A stretch of DNA of 64,000 nucleotides from Salipiger bermudensis HTCC2601 (GTDB lineage Bacteria; Pseudomonadota; Alphaproteobacteria; Rhodobacterales; Rhodobacteraceae). The stretch covers positions 101,798 to 165,797 of the forward strand of contig NZ_DS022278.1 in the NCBI RefSeq assembly GCF_000153725.1. The letters are read 5' to 3'. Under the pieces are notes generated by a model. That model was given only the letters and a program-made list of their open reading frames with translations. It had not been told where the DNA came from and did no database searches. Within the stretch, counting starts at the first letter, position 1, and every line of letters begins with the position of its first letter. Shown in pieces: positions 15,663 to 24,973 of the stretch. The position numbers and the translations under genes were made by a program.

Positions 15663-17014
15663 GCGCCTGGCACGATCCCGATTTGCTTGCCGTCGAGGAC
15701 TTTCTCCGCATCTCCCGGTTCGGACAGAGAAGCAGTTACACTTACCGGTGGATCCTTCGCAGCTTCGAGGATGTTGCGCGCCGGCACTCAGCAGTGGATC
15801 GCCAGATGCTCGAGGACTGGCTGGGGGACATGGCAACGCGGTGGAAATTGTCGACGCTGTTGAACCAGGTCTGCATCGTTGACCGCTTCCTCGACTATCT
15901 GGTCCAGAACGAGTTGATCCCCGGCAATCCCGTCGCCGAGCTTCGCAGGCAGCACAATATCAAGCAGAACAAGCCGATCTGGCGGGCTCTTGCCTCCCCC
16001 AATCCCGACGAGGCACTTGCCGCGTTGTGCCAGCCTGCGCCCTACGGCAGCGTTCTGGGCGACTTCATGCGTGACCATGTCGCGCTGATGCGAAACCGGG
16101 GATACCAGTATGAGACGCAGGCTCACTGGTTGCTGCGGTTTGACCGGTTCCTGCAGGCTCATCCGGAACTGGCGGACGAGCCGCTCGAGACGATGCTGTC
16201 CCATTGGGCAGCGGCCAAGTCCACCCGCAATCACGCGGCGGAATGCCAGAAGCTGGGGCGCATCCTGACCAAGGCGCGGCACCGGCTCGATCCGAACATT
16301 CCGCCGAAACGCTTCAACCCGCGACCGGAACGAGAGGTGGCTCGGGAGCACCGGCAACCGCATATCTTCAGCCCGGCTGACATCCGGCACATGCTCGAAG
16401 TTGCCCGTTCCTATCCGTCGCCGCATGCCCCGCTGCGGCCGTGGACCCTCTACACCATGATCCTGCTTGCCTATTGCGCCGGGCTTCGACGTAGTGAGAT
16501 TGCGCGGCTCGATCTGGGCGACGTCGACCTTCAATCCGGCACGATCACGGTCCGGGAAACGAAGTTCTACAAGACCAGGATCCTGCCTCAGTCGGACAGC
16601 GTCATGACCGAACTACGTGCCTATCTCGATGCGAGGCGGCGCGCAGGTGCTCCACAAGACAAGCAATCGGGGTTGTTTTGGCAGGGCCACTTCAAGGGCC
16701 ACCATACTCCGGAGACGGTCACCACGATGATCACCAACGTCATGCGCCGCGCCGGATTCAAGCCACCCTCCGGACGGACGGGGCCACGTGTGCATGACCT
16801 GCGGCATTCGATGGTCGTGAACCGGATCCTTCAATGGTACCGGATCGGCATCAACCCGCAGGACCGCCTGCACTTCCTCTCGACCTATCTGGGTCACCGG
16901 GACATCAACTCGACGCTGGTCTACATCACCGTCACGCAGGATCTTCTGCAGGAAGCCAGCGAGCGGTTCCGCGCCGTCGGCGCCCCCTGTCTCAACGGGG
17001 AGGCGCTGTCATGA
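15659..17014 (+). CDS. RIT tyrosine recombinase B
   Basis: 451 residues starting at the ATGA overlap with recombinase A. The N-terminal SAM-like core-binding domain includes FLRISRFGQRSSYTYRWILRSFE. The catalytic residues of the tyrosine recombinase family are visible: AGLRRSEIARLDLGDVD (Arg I), VHDLRHSMVVNRIL (His-x-x-Arg) and YLGHRDINSTLVYITVT (His and nucleophile Tyr). Longer than XerC/D (about 300), as usual for the middle RIT member. It should act with A and C in a complex at the element ends. Intact. Confidence 0.88.
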   Translation: MSAWHDPDLLAVEDFLRISRFGQRSSYTYRWILRSFEDVARRHSAVDRQMLEDWLGDMATRWKLSTLLNQVCIVDRFLDYLVQNELIPGNPVAELRRQHNIKQNKPIWRALASPNPDEALAALCQPAPYGSVLGDFMRDHVALMRNRGYQYETQAHWLLRFDRFLQAHPELADEPLETMLSHWAAAKSTRNHAAECQKLGRILTKARHRLDPNIPPKRFNPRPEREVAREHRQPHIFSPADIRHMLEVARSYPSPHAPLRPWTLYTMILLAYCAGLRRSEIARLDLGDVDLQSGTITVRETKFYKTRILPQSDSVMTELRAYLDARRRAGAPQDKQSGLFWQGHFKGHHTPETVTTMITNVMRRAGFKPPSGRTGPRVHDLRHSMVVNRILQWYRIGINPQDRLHFLSTYLGHRDINSTLVYITVTQDLLQEASERFRAVGAPCLNGEALS

Positions 17015-18015
17015 AAGCCACAAATCCCTTCCCCGAACTGTTGCGGGCCTTCTTCCAGGAATGGCTGGCGGAACAGCGTAGCGCCTCGATCCATACCATC
17101 AAGTCCTATCGGGACACCTGGCGGATGTTGCTCCGGTTCGTCGCGGAGCGAAACGGCGGCGGTGTCGCACGGATCACGCTGGCCGACGTCTCCGCCAGCG
17201 AGGTGCGCGCGTTCCTTACCCATGCCGAGCATGGTCGCAAGGGCACGATCGGCACGCGCAATTGTCGGCTTGCCGCGATCCGCAGCTTCTTCAGCTTCGT
17301 GGCGGACAAGGACCCTGAATATATCGCCCAATGCGCCGAGGTCCTCACGATCCCGCTCAAGCGAAAACCTACCGCCGCGCCCTGCTACCTTGAGCCAGGG
17401 GAGGTCGAGGCCATTCTCGCGCAGCCCGACCGGTCGACCATTGAAGGGATGCGAGACCATGTGCTGCTGTCGCTGCTCTATAATAGCGGTGCGCGCATCC
17501 AGGAGGCGCTCGATCTGTGTCCCGGCGCGATCCGTTTTGAAGCACCGTATTATGTGCGTCTTTACGGCAAGGGGCGAAAGGAACGCATCTGCCCGCTCTG
17601 GCCGGAAACCGTGGCTTTGATGAAGAAGCTGCTGGAGCGGCAGCCACGCGCGCCGGATGAGCGCATCTTCGTCAATCGCTACGGCGAGCCACTGGGAGCT
17701 TCGGGCGTGCGGTTCAAGCTGGCGGCCTACGTCGCGGCCGCGGCGAAAACGACGCCCTCGCTGCGTTTGAAACATGTGACGCCGCACAGCTTCCGGCACG
17801 CGACGGCCGTCCACCTCGTCGCGGCGGGCGTCGACATCACCGTCATCCGCAGCTGGCTGGGGCATGTCAGCCTCGACACGACCAACCACTACGCTCAGGC
17901 CAATCTCGAAACCAAGCGAAAGGCGCTCGAACAGGTCGGCGTTCCGGCAGAAGGAAATCGACCCGCGCGATGGAAACGTGACGCGGACCTGCTCGCCTGG
18001 CTCGATACCCTCTGA
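17011..18015 (+). CDS. RIT tyrosine recombinase C
   Basis: 334 residues from ATG 17011, again overlapping the previous stop by ATGA. Conserved features: EWLAEQRSASIHTIKSYRDTW (core-binding helix), NSGARIQEALDLCPGAI (Arg I), LKHVTPHSFRHATAVHLVAAG (His-x-x-Arg) and WLGHVSLDTTNHYAQANLETKRKALE (His and nucleophile Tyr). Length and motifs are XerD-like. The terminal repeat of the element begins 73 bp after its stop. Translational coupling across A-B-C suggests equimolar production. Confidence 0.9.
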   Translation: MKATNPFPELLRAFFQEWLAEQRSASIHTIKSYRDTWRMLLRFVAERNGGGVARITLADVSASEVRAFLTHAEHGRKGTIGTRNCRLAAIRSFFSFVADKDPEYIAQCAEVLTIPLKRKPTAAPCYLEPGEVEAILAQPDRSTIEGMRDHVLLSLLYNSGARIQEALDLCPGAIRFEAPYYVRLYGKGRKERICPLWPETVALMKKLLERQPRAPDERIFVNRYGEPLGASGVRFKLAAYVAAAAKTTPSLRLKHVTPHSFRHATAVHLVAAGVDITVIRSWLGHVSLDTTNHYAQANLETKRKALEQVGVPAEGNRPARWKRDADLLAWLDTL

Positions 18016-18087
18016 CCCCAACCGAAGGAGAAATAATGTGAAGGACGCAGCCCCGATATCCCCGAAAAATAGCGATGGTGCCGCGTT

Positions 18088-18115
18088 CCTTCGCATTATC
18101 GCGTCCTCGCGATTA
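18088..18115. repeat. RIT right terminal inverted repeat
   Basis: Exact reverse complement of 14294-14321 over 28 bases. Three bases later (18119) the interrupted helicase gene resumes in frame. Confidence 0.9.
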
Positions 18116-18118
18116 GCG

Positions 18119-20236
18119 ATCATCCACAACAACCTGACCGCGGCGCTGGAGGCGGCGAACATTTCCGGCGCGGCCGACGGGCCGAGCGGGTCGGGCACAC
18201 TGAACCGTCAGGCGAAATCCGCTGCGCGGTCAGCCTTCGAAAGCGCCAAACAGCGCTTCTTCGGCCATTTGCTCACCTCGATGAAGACCCCCACGCTGAT
18301 CGCATCCATCGATGCCGATCTGGCTGCGGGTCATGCGGCCGTCATCCAGATCGTCTCGACGGGTGAGGCACTGATGGAACGCCGCCTGTCGGAGATCCCG
18401 ACCGAGGAGTGGAACGATATCCGCTGTGATATCACGCCCAGGGAATACGTCCTCGATTACCTCGCCCATTCCTTCCCGGTGCAGCTCTACGAGCCTTTCA
18501 CCGACAGCGAGGGCAATCTTTCCTCCCGTCCCGTGGTGCGCGATGGCCAGCCGGTCGAATGCCGCGAGGCCGTCCGCCGTCGAGACGCGCTGATCGAAAA
18601 GCTGGCTTCGCTGCCGCCAGTGCCGGGTGCGCTCGACCAGATCGTCCAGCGCTTCGGCACCGATCTCGTGGCCGAGGTCACGGGGCGCTCGCGGCGCATC
18701 GTGCGCAAGGGCGAAGCGCATTCGGCACGGCTCGTGGTGGAGAACCGGGCTGGAGCCGCGAACCTCGCGGAAACCCAAGCCTTCATGGATGACGAAAAAC
18801 GTATCCTGATCTTCTCGGATGCCGGCGGCACCGGGCGCAGCTATCACGCCGATCTCGGGGCGAAGAACCAGCGCTTGCGGGTCCATTACCTCTTGGAGCC
18901 CGGCTGGAAGGCAGATGCGGCGATCCAGGGCCTCGGGCGCACCAACCGCACCAATCAGGCGCAACCGCCGCTCTTCCGACCGGTGGCCACCGATGTGAAG
19001 GCGGAGAAGCGGTTTCTGTCGACCATTGCGCGCCGCCTCGACACACTTGGCGCGATCACGCGCGGCCAGCGCCAGACCGGAGGCCAGGGGTTGTTCCGCC
19101 CCGAGGATAACCTCGAGTCGCCCTACGCCCGCGACGCCCTGCGCCAGCTTTACCGCCGCATCTATCGCGGCGATCTGGCCGGATGTTCGCTCGGGGCTTT
19201 CGAGGATGCGACCGGGCTCAGCCTGACCGATGACAACGGGCTGAAGGATGACCTGCCGCCGATCACGACCTTCCTCAATCGCCTGCTGGCGCTGACGATC
19301 GACATGCAGGCCGTGCTGTTCGCGGGTTTCGAGGAGCTGCTCGATCAGAGAATTGAGGGCGCCATCGCCGCTGGGGTCTATGATCTTGGGCTCGAGACCC
19401 TGCGTGCCGAGAGCTTCCGGGTGGCCGACGCACGCGTCATCTACACCCATCCTGGCTCCGGCGCCGAAACCCAGCTTCTCACCATCGCGGAAAAGCGCCG
19501 CAACACGCCGCTGTCGCTGGTTGATGCGCTCGACTGGCTGGATGATCCGAAGGCGCGTCTTCTCATTAACAGCCGCTCGGGCCGGGCTGCCGTGCAGGTT
19601 CCCGCCACCAGTCACATGCTGGACGATGGGACCATCGAGCCGCGCCTGCGCCTGATCCGCCCGCTTGATGCCAGCACGGTCCCGGCCAAGGTCATGGAGG
19701 ACACCCACTGGCTCGAGGCCGACCGCGCGGCCTTCACTGCGGCGTGGACTGCGGAACTGGCCGAGGTGCCGGAGTTTTCGGACTCCACGCTGCACATCGT
19801 GGCAGGTCTGCTGCTGCCGATCTGGAAGCAGCTTCCCCAGGATGAAACCCGCGTCTACCGCCTGCAGACCGATGACGGGCAGCGCATCATCGGCCGCCGC
19901 GTCTCGCCTGCCTGGGTCGCGACCACGCTGGCCGCCGATGCGCCCAAGCTCTCGGCCGCGCAGGTCCATGCCCTCGTTCTGGAGGGCAAGACCGTGGTGC
20001 GCCTGTCGGAAGGGATGGAATTGCACCGCTCGCGCGTCATGGGCGCGAACCGGATCGAACTGTCGGGCTTCTCGGAGGCAGCCAAGGATCGGCTCAAGGC
20101 CGATGGCTTCTTCTCGGAGATCATCAGTTGGAAGCTTCGGCTGTTCTGCCCGACCGACGCCGATGGCGTCGCGATACTGGATCGTCTGCTTGCACGTTGT
20201 CCTGTCGCAAGGCTACATGATCGCGGAGGTTGTTGA
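18119..20236 (+). pseudogene. Strawberry-notch helicase, 3' part
   Basis: 705 codons continuing the gene that starts at 11988. It opens IIHNNLTAALEAANISG and includes the helicase C-terminal domain: DEKRILIFSDAGGTGRSYHADL, then WKADAAIQGLGRTNRTNQAQ (motif VI with the QGxGRTxR pattern). A long C-terminal extension ends LRLFCPTDADGVAILDRLLARCPVARL. The extension beyond motif VI is typical of the plasmid strawberry-notch family. On its own it has no start or promoter other than what the RIT element could supply. The Toprim gene begins four bases after its stop, so the insertion may also have polar effects on downstream backbone genes. Confidence 0.9.
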
Positions 20237-20239
20237 CCC

Positions 20240-21271
20240 ATGTATTCCGAGACCGAAGACCTCGTGCGCGATCTGGCAGAAAATGCCGAAGGCGTCTGTC
20301 GTGCCTACCTTCCCGCCGGACGGCGGGAAGGATCCTACTGGATCGTCGGCGATCTGCAGAACAACCCCGGCCGGTCGCTCTTCGTGCGGTTGACGGGCCC
20401 TGCGTCGGGACCAGGGGCAGCGGGCAAGTTTACGGATGGGGCCACAGGCGAGCATGGCGATCTCCTGGACATCATCCGCGCCCGGACGGGGATCACGCGC
20501 TTCCCCGACCTTCTCGCCGAGGCCCGAGCGCATCTTGGCCGTCCGCAGCCGGTCGTCCCGGATAGGCAAGAGCCGAGGAAGGCCAAGGCGCCCGGTGGCA
20601 CTCCCGCGGCAGCGGCGCGCTTGTTTGCTGCCTCGAACCCGATCACAGGCACGCTTGCTGAGACCTACCTCCGTTCCCGAGGCATCACCCAATTCGGGGC
20701 GAACGGCGCCTTACGCTTCCACCCGAAGTGCTGGCATCGGGAAGAGGGGCAGACCCGGAGCATCCCCAGACCGGCGATGATCGCGGCGGTTACCGATGGG
20801 GCAGGGGCCGTGCAGGGCGTGCAGCGCACCTGGTTGGCAGCTGACGGGCAGGGGAAGGCGGCAGTGAATCCAGAGCGTCGGGCTATGGGTCACCTCCTCG
20901 GCAATGCTGTCAGGCTGACCCCGCAGGATGACATCCTCGTCATCGGCGAAGGCATCGAGACCATGCTGTCCCTGTCCGAGGCAATCCCAGGTCTGCCCGT
21001 CTGGGCGGCGCTCTCTTCGGGTCACCTCGGGGCGGTCCTGCTGCCAGATGGGCTGAAGCGCCTCTACATCGCGATCGATCGCGATCCGGCCGGGCAGCGC
21101 GCGGCAGAGAAGTTGAGCGCCAGAGCCTCCGAGGTCGGGATCGGTTGCCATGTGCTGGAACCGCGGCTCGGGGATTTCAACGATGATCTTCGGGCGAACG
21201 GCAAGGACGCACTGCGCCAGCATCTGGCAGGTCAGATCGGGCCAGAGGATCGGCATCGCCTATTGGGCTGA
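20240..21271 (+). CDS. Toprim-domain protein (plasmid primase-helicase type, DUF7146-like)
   Basis: 343 residues starting three bases after the helicase stop. The N-terminal part (SYWIVGDLQNNPGRSLFVRL, AGKFTDGATGEHGDLLDIIRA) resembles the zinc-less start of plasmid primase-like proteins. The Toprim motifs follow: ILVIGEGIETMLSLSEA (catalytic Glu at about 232) and RLYIAIDRDPAGQRAAEKL (Asp-x-Asp at about 276). Toprim enzymes make primers or transfer strands; this family accompanies the giant helicase on large plasmids and probably acts with it and SSB in plasmid DNA replication or processing after conjugation. The downstream gene is separated by a 366-bp structured region. Confidence 0.85.
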   Translation: MYSETEDLVRDLAENAEGVCRAYLPAGRREGSYWIVGDLQNNPGRSLFVRLTGPASGPGAAGKFTDGATGEHGDLLDIIRARTGITRFPDLLAEARAHLGRPQPVVPDRQEPRKAKAPGGTPAAAARLFAASNPITGTLAETYLRSRGITQFGANGALRFHPKCWHREEGQTRSIPRPAMIAAVTDGAGAVQGVQRTWLAADGQGKAAVNPERRAMGHLLGNAVRLTPQDDILVIGEGIETMLSLSEAIPGLPVWAALSSGHLGAVLLPDGLKRLYIAIDRDPAGQRAAEKLSARASEVGIGCHVLEPRLGDFNDDLRANGKDALRQHLAGQIGPEDRHRLLG

Positions 21272-21420
21272 GCTGAATCGCGCAGGGGGATGTCTGGGAG
21301 TGCGAGGCAGGGGGCAGCATCCCAGTCGTGGCTCTGGATCGTCGTCCTCACCCCATCCCGGGCCTTGCGCATCCACCCGTCAGCCCTGCGCGGCCTTCAA
21401 GAGATGGGCAGGCCGTCAAA

Positions 21421-21609
21421 GCGGTTGCCCCTGCAAGGTCGGCAGGGAACCTATTTCCGCCGGCGGCAGAGCCGCCTTTGCATCGCGAGACAAATAGCTT
21501 CCCTGCCGACCTCCTCCACGATGTTCCGGCCCCGGTGAAGCCGGGGTGAAGGGGCAACCGCCCCGACGGCTCGGGTCTGCCCATGAAGGCCGCGCGGGAT
21601 GACGCGCGG
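21421..21609 (+). ncRNA. Predicted structured RNA / leader upstream of the DUF2493 gene
   Basis: A 141-nt unit closed by a perfect 12-bp stem GCGGTTGCCCCT (21421-21432)/AGGGGCAACCGC (21550-21561). Inside, a long arm 21436-21456 starting AGGTCGGCAGGGAA pairs with 21492-21512 (19 of 21 positions). That arm is capped by GGCGGC-AGA-GCCGCC (21462-21476), and a second hairpin CCCCGG-TGAAG-CCGGGG lies at 21530-21546. Together they form a three-way junction. A further hairpin CCGCGCG-GGATGA-CGCGCGG (21590-21609) ends 28 nt before the ATG at 21638. It may be an independent small RNA or a cis-acting leader. Coding potential is poor. Confidence 0.6.
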
Positions 21610-21637
21610 ACTAAACAGGCCCGGAGGCAAGAAACCG

Positions 21638-22570
21638 ATGACGATCCACACCCACGACGACGCGTTTGAACCCGCCCATAGCGCATCCCAGACCGCCCAT
21701 GCGCTCGACGAGCTGCAGCTCTACGGCTATCGCCCCTTTGACGAGCCCGATCCGCGCCCGATGCCCGAAGGGCAGCGCCTCGCGGTCGCCGTCGCCGACA
21801 TCTTCGACGCCCTCGTCGCGACCCTGGAAGACACCCGCATGGAACCCGACCTCGAAGAAGTGCTCTGGGGCCAGGTCAACCTCTTCCACCGCGCCACCGC
21901 CCGGATCGAGCGGTCGCTCGATGAGAACGAACAGGCGCAGCGCCGCCTTCAACGCGAGCAGGACGGCTCCGAGGTGAAATCCGTCGAACTCGAGCGCCTG
22001 ACGGCCGAAGGCCTGACCCTCGTCGAACGGCGCAACTGCATGGACATGATGCGCGATCACGCCGCCACCGAGTTCGTCCATCACACGGGATCGACCTGGC
22101 GACCCCGCACCGGATCGATGGTGAACCGCCAGCACATGACCGCAGCGCTCATCGACAGCCGCGATTTCCTGGCCGCCAAGCGCCGCGCCGAGACCGAGGT
22201 AATGCTGCCCGCAGGCCCCAAGGTCGCCCTCACCGGCGGGACCGATTTCAACGATCACCGCCTGATCTGGGGCAAGCTCGACCAGGTCCGGACTAAGTAT
22301 CCCGACATGGTCCTCCTGCACGGTGGCAGCCCGAAGGGCGCAGAGCTCATCGCCGCCAAATGGGCCGAAGCCCGGGGCGTGACGCAGGTGGCCTTCAAGC
22401 CCGACTGGACCAAGCACGCCAAGGCCGCGCCCTTCAAGCGCAACGACGCGATGCTGGATGTGCTCCCGGTCGGGGTCCTTGTCTTCCCCGGAACCGGTAT
22501 CCAGGAAAACCTCGCCGACAAGGCCAAGAAGCTCGGCATCCCGGTCATGAAGTTCGAGAAGGGGGCGTGA
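21638..22570 (+). CDS. DUF2493 (SLOG-like) protein
   Basis: 310 residues from ATG 21638 (GGAGGCAAGAAACCG upstream). The first 190 residues are charged and helical (FDALVATLEDTRMEPDLEEVLWGQVNLFHRAT, QAQRRLQREQDGSEVKSVELERL). The C-terminal part is the DUF2493 domain: VALTGGTDFNDHRLIWGKLDQV, MVLLHGGSPKGAELIAAKWAEARG, KRNDAMLDVLPVGVLVFPGTG. It has a Rossmann-like fold related to SLOG nucleotide-binding domains, and the family is common on large plasmids and phages. Ligand unknown; a nucleotide or NAD-derived signal is an inference from the SLOG group. It has its own structured leader, unlike the tightly packed genes before it. Confidence 0.85.
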   Translation: MTIHTHDDAFEPAHSASQTAHALDELQLYGYRPFDEPDPRPMPEGQRLAVAVADIFDALVATLEDTRMEPDLEEVLWGQVNLFHRATARIERSLDENEQAQRRLQREQDGSEVKSVELERLTAEGLTLVERRNCMDMMRDHAATEFVHHTGSTWRPRTGSMVNRQHMTAALIDSRDFLAAKRRAETEVMLPAGPKVALTGGTDFNDHRLIWGKLDQVRTKYPDMVLLHGGSPKGAELIAAKWAEARGVTQVAFKPDWTKHAKAAPFKRNDAMLDVLPVGVLVFPGTGIQENLADKAKKLGIPVMKFEKGA

Positions 22571-22654
22571 GCCCCCTTTCCCTGTTCGGGAGAGAACATT
22601 GTGGAAACACGGACATACACTTGGTATCGTTGTCGCAGACGAGGTGACCGCAAA

Positions 22655-22927
22655 ATGTTCGATGAAGCGCAGCAAATGGAGGTGTTCCCGACGACAGTCG
22701 ATCTCAAGCGGATCGACCCGTCTCTCAACATGCGGCGTTTCTATCGAATGAGCGTTCAGCAAGACCTGTTTGGCGGCGTGAGCCTGGTGCGGGAATGGGG
22801 TCGGATCGGTTACCGTGGCCAGATGCTGATCGAGCAACACGATGACGAGGGCAGGGCGGTCAACGCCCTGATGAAGCTGTCGGCGACGAAGAAGCGGCGT
22901 GGGTACCAGTCGTCATCCAAGATGTGA
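22655..22927 (+). CDS. WGR-domain protein
   Basis: 90 residues from ATG 22655 (GAGGTGACCGC upstream; an internal ATG at 22676 is also possible). The domain covers almost the whole protein: FYRMSVQQDLFGGVSLVREWGRIGYRGQMLIEQ contains the name-giving Trp-Gly-Arg, followed by a helix GRAVNALMKLSATKKRRGY. WGR domains bind nucleic acid, best known from PARP1 and from bacterial MolR-like proteins. As a stand-alone module it is frequent on alphaproteobacterial plasmids; its role is unknown. GC content drops after this gene, marking the change to the defence-like island. Confidence 0.85.
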   Translation: MFDEAQQMEVFPTTVDLKRIDPSLNMRRFYRMSVQQDLFGGVSLVREWGRIGYRGQMLIEQHDDEGRAVNALMKLSATKKRRGYQSSSKM

Positions 22928-23114
22928 TCCGCGCACCAGAAGACCGCTTTCTGATTGCTCCAGCCCTTGCCGTTCGGTGTGCCTAGCTTCGGTTCTTGGA
23001 AAGTCTGATGAGCGCAAAGTCACTTTTTCTTGCCGGACTGACCGCAATCGATTCAAATGACAGATACAAGATATAGGTGGCCTCGCATTCAGCTATCACA
23101 CATTTGGAGGACAG

Positions 23115-24290
23115 ATGTCAGACGATTTCATTCCATTGTCAGTTCAGGATTTCTCAACGGATGCGCTTGCGACGGACCTTCGGCGGGACGCGGATTCCCT
23201 CAACTTCCCTTTGCTTGGCCTCTTTGGAGAGGTCGGGAGCCTTCTCTCTGAAGTGAAGAAGAAGCAGAGAGACCCGATCTCCTATCGCGCCTACGCGGCT
23301 GCGGTTACAGAGGAACTCGGCGACGTACTTTGGTACTTCAACCTAGTTGCTGCTAGGGCAGAAATCTCGTTCGCCGATATTGTCACCAACCTTGCCAGCG
23401 ATAGCGAGAACTGGCTATCCGCAACGGGTGTGCCGCTCACCTTTGAGGCTTTGCAGCCGTCTGTACTGACCGCTGGACAGTCACCGTCACCGGCTTTCGA
23501 AGCAACCCTCATCGAGTTGGCGGCTGCAACCGGGCTTCTTATGGCCGATCAATCGAACAACGAGCTCCAAAGGGATCGCCGACGTCTCGGACCCCGACTT
23601 GTCGCGATTCTCGAGATACTCATTCGCGCGGCCAATGAAGCGGGCGTCACGCTGGAAGCTGCGGCCATCAAGAATCGAGCAAAGACGACAGACCGATGGC
23701 CCATCCAGAAGGCATACCCGCCCTTCTTCGATGCGGACTTGCCCCCGGAAGAACAGCTGCCCAGAAACCTCAAGATCAACATCTTTGAACGGGAGGTTGG
23801 TGGCAAACGCTACGTCTTCCAGACCTGCAACGGCCTCAACATCGGGGATCGACTGACGGACAACGCTATGACACCGGATGACTACAGGTTCCATGATGTC
23901 TTCCACTATGCCTACGTCGCTATCCTTGGCTGGTCGCCGGTCACTCGTTCCCTTTTTCGGTTGAAACGTAAGAGTCGGCCAAAGATCGACGAGGCCCAAG
24001 ACGGAGCCCGCGCCGCATTGATCGAGGAGGGGATCGCGACTTGGATTTTCGGACAGGCCATGGAGATGGATTTCTTTCAAGACCTGAAGGCCGGGGAGTT
24101 GCCGTTCGACCTATTGAAGCAGGTCAGACAGTTCGTTCGCGGCTACGAAGCCGAGAACTGTCCGACCTGGCTGTGGGAAGAGGCCATCCTGCAAGGATAC
24201 GCAGCATTTCGCTATCTGCGTGAACATCGCCGTGGAACTGTTATCCTAGATGCCGTAGAGCGGCGGCTAAACATCGAGCCGTTGACATGA
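23115..24290 (+). CDS. MazG-like nucleotide pyrophosphohydrolase fused to an unknown domain
   Basis: 391 residues with a strong ribosome-binding site (GGAGGA, eight bases before the ATG). The N-terminal region is MazG-like: FPLLGLFGEVGSLLSEVKKK (30-49) and VTEELGDVLWYFNLVAAR (64-81), giving the Glu39 and Glu67-x-x-Asp70 metal ligands. The second canonical glutamate of the first helix is replaced by Ser42. MazG enzymes convert (d)NTPs to NMPs. Residues 200-391 (NGLNIGDRLTDN, DDYRFHDVFHYAYVAILGWSPVTRS, EEGIATWIFGQAMEMDF) are unknown. The gene ends in an ATGA overlap with the UDG-like gene, so the two work together. GC is lower than in the backbone, suggesting acquisition. Confidence 0.7.
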   Translation: MSDDFIPLSVQDFSTDALATDLRRDADSLNFPLLGLFGEVGSLLSEVKKKQRDPISYRAYAAAVTEELGDVLWYFNLVAARAEISFADIVTNLASDSENWLSATGVPLTFEALQPSVLTAGQSPSPAFEATLIELAAATGLLMADQSNNELQRDRRRLGPRLVAILEILIRAANEAGVTLEAAAIKNRAKTTDRWPIQKAYPPFFDADLPPEEQLPRNLKINIFEREVGGKRYVFQTCNGLNIGDRLTDNAMTPDDYRFHDVFHYAYVAILGWSPVTRSLFRLKRKSRPKIDEAQDGARAALIEEGIATWIFGQAMEMDFFQDLKAGELPFDLLKQVRQFVRGYEAENCPTWLWEEAILQGYAAFRYLREHRRGTVILDAVERRLNIEPLT

Positions 24291-24973
24291 ACACTCCAGA
24301 ATCCTTTGTCGAAGAACTTGCCGCTGTCGATTTGGTGAACACCTTTAATCCGTACAGCGACATCTGCCCCATTCACGATACCGTCGATGCTGCGCGCGCT
24401 CGACGCGAGAACCTGAAGCGGTGTCTTGAGGCCGCGATGAATGCCCGTGCTGATACTATCTGGATAGCAAGGGACCTCGGGTACCGGGGGGGACGGCGTA
24501 CCGGAGTACCCTTGACCGACGAAGCACATCTCACGGAAGCTGAACATCTGTTTGGCGGAATAACCCTTGCTCGGGCCACGACAGGACCGGCACTTGCCGA
24601 ACGTACGGCGACAGTCACTTGGCAGCTTCTTTCGTCAATTGGCAGGCCAGTAATGCTGTGGAATGTGTTTCCGCTTCACCCGCACGCGCCAGATGATCCC
24701 ATGACCAACCGCTCACATCGCAAAACGGAGCGTTCGGCAACCTGGCCATTTCTGTTGGCACTCCTGGAGATGCTTCAACCTAAACGCTTGGTGGCAATTG
24801 GGCGTGATGCGGGAGAAGCTCTAGCAGATTTGGACCTTCCTGTATCTCAGGTCCGCCATCCGAGCTATGGTGGGCAAAGTGAGTTCATTGCGGGCATCGA
24901 GGCAATATACAATCTCTCAAGTTCGGCCCGGCGACCGGAAACGGCAACTCTGCCTTTCGCTGAGTTTGCCTAG
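24287..24973 (+). CDS. Uracil-DNA-glycosylase-superfamily protein
   Basis: 228 residues, start overlapping the MazG-like stop. Superfamily features: DTIWIARDLGYRGGRRTGVP (base-binding motif region around 58-78), PVMLWNVFPLHPHAPDD (central motif), and LVAIGRDAGEALADLDLPVSQVRHPSYGG (170-198), where the His-Pro-Ser of the DNA-intercalating loop is clear. No Fe-S cysteine cluster is seen, so it is not a family 4/5 enzyme. It could remove uracil or a modified base, or act as a base sensor. Its stop codon overlaps, on the opposite strand, that of the thymidylate-synthase-like gene. Together with MazG-like and ThyA-like neighbours, dU-related chemistry is a natural inference. Confidence 0.75.
   Translation: MNTPESFVEELAAVDLVNTFNPYSDICPIHDTVDAARARRENLKRCLEAAMNARADTIWIARDLGYRGGRRTGVPLTDEAHLTEAEHLFGGITLARATTGPALAERTATVTWQLLSSIGRPVMLWNVFPLHPHAPDDPMTNRSHRKTERSATWPFLLALLEMLQPKRLVAIGRDAGEALADLDLPVSQVRHPSYGGQSEFIAGIEAIYNLSSSARRPETATLPFAEFA

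Larger units (their letters stand above)
14265..18118. mobile_element. RIT element (recombinase-in-trio) inserted in the helicase gene
   Basis: 3854 bp lying exactly between codon 759 (CAG, 14262-14264) and the next codon (ATC, 18119) of the helicase gene. It carries three tandem tyrosine recombinase genes with ATGA overlaps, the defining arrangement of RIT elements, and 28-bp perfect terminal inverted repeats at 14294-14321 and 18088-18115. No target duplication is visible. The left end has 29 additional bases (including a palindrome at 14264-14291) outside its terminal repeat that have no equivalent on the right, where only three bases separate the repeat from the target. Confidence 0.88.

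Noticed and set aside
18230-20026. 598-codon open frame on the minus strand
   Set aside because: It is the shadow of the helicase 3' part in high-GC sequence; its product is a low-complexity mix without family features.
21611-22840. 409-codon minus-strand frame
   Set aside because: Opposite the DUF2493 and WGR genes; no ribosome-binding site or domain.
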